A stretch of 8,138 bases of DNA from an uncultured beta proteobacterium (lineage in GTDB: Bacteria > Pseudomonadota > Gammaproteobacteria > Burkholderiales > Burkholderiaceae_C): positions 1 to 8,138 of the forward strand of contig CAJASG010000452.1 in the NCBI GenBank assembly GCA_903944555.1, in the 5' to 3' direction. The position numbers and the translations under genes were made by a program. Positions 6,217-8,138 of the stretch are shown in pieces. Under the pieces are notes generated by a model. The model ran no database searches. It was not told the DNA's origin and saw only the letters and a list, made by a program, of their open reading frames with translations. Each line of letters starts with the position of its first letter. The stretch's first letter is position 1.

Positions 6217-6275
6217 GGTGCGCACCTTTTTGAGTCGCGCACCAACTCCACCTAAGAAGTGCACCTTGGCGTGCA
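6217..6275. promoter_or_regulatory. Cluster of GCACC/GGTGC elements upstream of the nitrate transporter, possible NtrC enhancer region
   Basis: GGTGCGCACC (6217-6226) is a perfect 10-base palindrome. GCGCACC recurs at 6237-6243, so 6217-6223 and 6237-6243 also form an inverted repeat. TGCACC at 6260-6265 faces GTGCA at 6271-6275 in an NtrC-like dyad one base shorter than consensus. The cluster lies about 55-115 bases before the predicted sigma-54 start near 6330. NtrC binding is plausible because the half-sites match, but the spacing is not canonical. The 7-bp inverted repeat could alternatively help end the preceding gene. Confidence 0.4.
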
Positions 6276-6303
6276 AAAAGACAAGGCAGAACGTGTAAGG
6301 AAC

Positions 6304-6319
6304 TGGCACGAGTTTCGCA
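6304..6319 (+). promoter_or_regulatory. Probable sigma-54 promoter of the NarK-type transporter gene
   Basis: TGGCAC (6304-6309), five bases, then TCGCA (6315-6319). The GG (6305-6306) and GC (6317-6318) are exactly 10 bases apart. The -24 half is perfect and the -12 half has one change (TCGCA for TTGCA). It lies 38 bases before the ATG and predicts a start near 6330. The similarity to the nrt promoter suggests co-regulation. Confidence 0.62.
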
Positions 6320-6357
6320 TTGGTGCATGGGTCCACCCATTTTAGGAACAGTGCACC

Positions 6358-7572
6358 ATGTCGGGATTTCGTAGTTTTTTGAAGAGCGGTCACTCGCCCA
6401 CCCTCTTTGCAGCCTTTTTGTACTTTGCGTTTTCGTGCTGCATCTGGGTGCTAAACGGCGCCATGGCGCCGTTTATTTCCGAGACCTTCAACCTTAGCCC
6501 AGCCCAAAAGGGCTTAATGCTGTCCGTTCCCATTCTGGCGGGTGCGCTGATGCGTTTTCCACTGGGAATCCTGTCGCAGTACATTGGCCGCAAAAAAGCC
6601 ACCCTGGTGGAAATGGGCCTGATTGCGGTGGCCATGCTGTTTGGTTTTTTCTTTGTGCACACCTTCAATGACTTGCTGGCCATGGGCGTACTGCTGGGCA
6701 TCGCCGGTGCCAGTTTTGGCGTGGCCTTGTCGTTGGGTGCGGGTTCCTTCCCCGCCAAACACAAGGGCCTGGCCATGGGCTTGGTGGGTGCGGGCAACGT
6801 CGGCACTGCGGTGTCGGTGCTGATTGCGCCACCATTGGCACAAGCTTTTGGCTGGGTTACCGTGTACGGCTTGGCAGCCATTGCGATTCTTATCCCCATG
6901 GTGGTGATGGTGGTGTTTGCCAAGGAACCCGATGATCTGGATGCCCACGCCACATTCAAGGAACACATTGCCTGCCTGTTTGAAAAAGACGGTTGGGCCT
7001 TCAGCCTGATTTACGCCATCACTTTTGGCGGCTTTATTGGCCTGGCCACATTCTTGCCCACCTACTACTACGACCAGTTTGGCGTGAGCAAAGTGCAGGC
7101 CGGTCAACTCACCATGCTGGCCGCCTTCATGGGGGCTGCGCTGCGCGTGTTTGGCGGATGGATTTCCGACCGCTGGGGCGGCATCAACACCCTGACGCTG
7201 GTGCTGGTGAGCGTGGCCGCAACCCTATCGCTGTGTGCACTGGCCACCACCTCGCTGGTCGGCACCACCTTGCTCATCATGTTGTGTTTTGCTGCCTTGG
7301 GCGCCGGTAATGGCGCGCTGTTTCAACTGGTGCCCCTGCGCTGGCCTACGTCCACAGCCGTCGCAGGCTCCATGATTGGGGAGTTCGGCGCCTTGGGCGG
7401 TGGCCTGGTGCCCAACGCCATGGGCCTGTCCAAGCAGTACCTGGGCACCTATGCTTGGGGGTTTGTAATCTTCGCTGGTCTGGCGTGCGTCATGCTGGTC
7501 ATGCTGCGGGTGATGCAGCTGCGCTGGACCCGAACCTGGGCCGAAAAAGGCGGCCGAGCCCGCACCACCTGA
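6358..7572 (+). CDS. narK: Nitrate/nitrite transporter, MFS NNP family (NarK/NasA type)
   Basis: A 404-residue, about 12-segment inner-membrane carrier for nitrate or nitrite. Both nitrate-porter signatures are present: GAGSFPAKHKGLAMGLVGAG extending to GNVG (127-149) in segment 5, and the segment-11 counterpart starting GAGNGALFQLVP (315-326) and continuing 'GSMIGEFGALGGG'. Arg66 in 'LMRFPLG' and Arg263 in 'ALRVFGGW' match the two membrane arginines that bind the anion in NarK/NarU. AGGA at 6344-6347 precedes the ATG at a normal distance. The length fits the single-domain NarK1/NasA group, so nitrate uptake by proton symport is likelier than nitrate/nitrite exchange; the sequence does not settle this. 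A sigma-54-like promoter precedes it, and with nrtABD upstream the locus has two nitrate importers. The symbol could equally be nasA. Confidence 0.92.
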   Translation: MSGFRSFLKSGHSPTLFAAFLYFAFSCCIWVLNGAMAPFISETFNLSPAQKGLMLSVPILAGALMRFPLGILSQYIGRKKATLVEMGLIAVAMLFGFFFVHTFNDLLAMGVLLGIAGASFGVALSLGAGSFPAKHKGLAMGLVGAGNVGTAVSVLIAPPLAQAFGWVTVYGLAAIAILIPMVVMVVFAKEPDDLDAHATFKEHIACLFEKDGWAFSLIYAITFGGFIGLATFLPTYYYDQFGVSKVQAGQLTMLAAFMGAALRVFGGWISDRWGGINTLTLVLVSVAATLSLCALATTSLVGTTLLIMLCFAALGAGNGALFQLVPLRWPTSTAVAGSMIGEFGALGGGLVPNAMGLSKQYLGTYAWGFVIFAGLACVMLVMLRVMQLRWTRTWAEKGGRARTT

Positions 7573-7586
7573 AGTCATCAGGCTGT

Positions 7587-7601
7587 CCCGGCGCACCCGG
7601 G
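7587..7601. terminator. Small GC hairpin between the convergent narK and hsp20 genes
   Basis: CCCGG (7587-7591), loop CGCAC, CCGGG (7597-7601) lie in the 31-base gap between two gene ends that face each other. No T-run follows on either strand, so it is at best a weak shared end signal. Confidence 0.25.
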
Positions 7602-7603
7602 GG

Positions 7604-8032
7604 TCACTGAATCGTGATCTTCTTGGCCGTGCTTGTCGCCTTCTTGGGCAACTCCAGGGTCAACACACCATCTTCGTACTTGGCGGAGACCTTGGACTCA
7701 TCCACATCCTGAGCCACGGTAAAGGCGCGCGACACCGCGCCCTCCCAGCGCTCACTGCGGAGCACTTTCCCGCCACTCTCCTTGGTGTCTTTTTGACGCT
7801 TCATTTCCGCGTCAATCTGGACCAAATTTCCATCGATGCGCACATTGATGTCATCCTTCTTCGCACCCGGGATATCGGCACGCACCTTGTACATACCGTC
7901 AATCTCGGTAACGTCCACGCGCATTTCCAGCGCACCGTTGTCCATCTCCATTCGGATTGGCGACAAAAAGCGTCGAAACATGGACTCAAAAGGGTCGTTC
8001 ACTACAGGGTCAAATATACGCAAATTACTCAT
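7604..8032 (-). CDS. hsp20: Small heat-shock protein, Hsp20/alpha-crystallin family
   Basis: A 142-residue ATP-independent holdase that keeps unfolding proteins soluble for DnaK/ClpB. The N-terminal part (1-35) contains 'FDPVVNDPFESMFRRFLSP', typical of the sequence-divergent arm. The alpha-crystallin domain runs from about 35 to 130, with 'RADIPGAKKDDINVRIDGNLV' and the conserved G-V-L-T-L of 'YEDGVLTLELPKK'. The C-terminus ends KKITIQ, carrying the I-x-I motif (139-141) used in oligomer assembly. GAGGAAG (complement of 8038-8044) precedes the ATG. A GTG at 8080 would add 16 residues translated from a structured leader and is rejected. It converges with narK and has no evident tie to nitrate uptake. 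The upstream region is strongly structured, so post-transcriptional control is possible. Confidence 0.93.
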   Translation of the reverse strand: MSNLRIFDPVVNDPFESMFRRFLSPIRMEMDNGALEMRVDVTEIDGMYKVRADIPGAKKDDINVRIDGNLVQIDAEMKRQKDTKESGGKVLRSERWEGAVSRAFTVAQDVDESKVSAKYEDGVLTLELPKKATSTAKKITIQ

Positions 8033-8042
8033 GATTGCTTCC

Positions 8043-8138
8043 TCAAAAGTTGAAGTTTCCAGCCCAAAAAAGAGTCGCACACGCTGAATGCGAACGACTC
8101 GACAGCAAGATTAATCGCTGGAAAACCTTCGCTTTTGA
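8043..8138 (-). repeat. Nested inverted repeat upstream of hsp20, overlapping its ribosome binding site
   Basis: On the + strand, 8043-8063 (TCAAAAG, TT, GAAG, TTTCCAGC) is complementary to 8117-8138 (GCTGGAAA, AC, CTTC, G, CTTTTGA), with only small bulges between the three matched blocks. The arms enclose 53 bases that contain a second hairpin. In hsp20 RNA the 3' arm ends on the first bases of the GAGGAAG ribosome site. The left arm reaches the window edge, so the repeat may extend further. It could be a regulatory leader structure or a palindromic repeat element. Confidence 0.65.
8066..8100 (-). terminator. Terminator-like hairpin with U-tract upstream of hsp20
   Basis: Read on the - strand, GAGTCG (8100-8095) pairs with CGACTC (8077-8072). 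An inner CGC/GCG pairing surrounds a 5-base loop, and six T follow directly (8071-8066). This has the form of an intrinsic terminator. It ends only 33 bases before the hsp20 ATG, so it either ends a gene lying beyond the window on the - strand or acts as an attenuator inside the hsp20 leader. Confidence 0.6.

Noticed and set aside
6327..6340. Small hairpin ATGGG-TCCA-CCCAT followed by TTT before narK
   Set aside because: Only five pairs and a very short T-run. It is too weak for a terminator, and no hexaloop is present, so it is not an ANTAR target.
8072..8112. Possible sigma-32 heat-shock promoter on the - strand (CTTGCTG ... CGCATTC)
   Set aside because: Both halves match poorly and the spacing of about 10 bases is too short for sigma-32.

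Overview
The window looks like part of the chromosome of a betaproteobacterium, most likely a Comamonadaceae member of the Rhodoferax/Polaromonas type. This is inference. It rests on GC-rich codon use, the style of the proteins, and a short repeat inside nrtB that resembles a dispersed element I remember from that family.

Most of the window is a nitrate-assimilation locus on the + strand. It opens with the last 31 codons of an ANTAR-domain regulator (NasT type), followed by a 424-base gap full of regulatory sequence. In order the gap holds a large inverted repeat (104-197), a good NtrC-type dyad (235-251), a textbook sigma-54 -24/-12 promoter (344-361), and a leader of about 150 bases. The leader contains a GNRA-capped hairpin, two hairpins with identical AAAGGC hexaloops (the two-hexaloop RNA motif bound by ANTAR proteins), and an intrinsic terminator whose 5' arm overlaps the second hexaloop hairpin. 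The operon behind it encodes a nitrate ABC transporter: Tat-exported binding protein NrtA, permease NrtB and ATPase NrtD, with nrtB and nrtD overlapping by 4 bases. The simplest reading is two-layer control: NtrC/sigma-54 starts transcription when nitrogen is short, and the upstream NasT protein lets polymerase pass the terminator when nitrate or nitrite is present.

Next comes an unlinked-looking signalling gene (3709-6201) for a three-PAS GGDEF-EAL protein. Its EAL site looks intact, while its GGDEF site has lost a guanine-contacting Asn. After a 156-base gap with GCACC-type repeats and a second sigma-54-like promoter comes a 12-TM NarK/NasA-family nitrate/nitrite transporter (6358-7572). 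The locus therefore has an ABC and an MFS nitrate importer, both apparently under sigma-54 control.

The right edge has a convergent small heat-shock protein gene (Hsp20, - strand). Its upstream region is an elaborate nested inverted repeat with a terminator-like core close to the start codon. No tRNA, rRNA, CRISPR array or transposase gene was seen.
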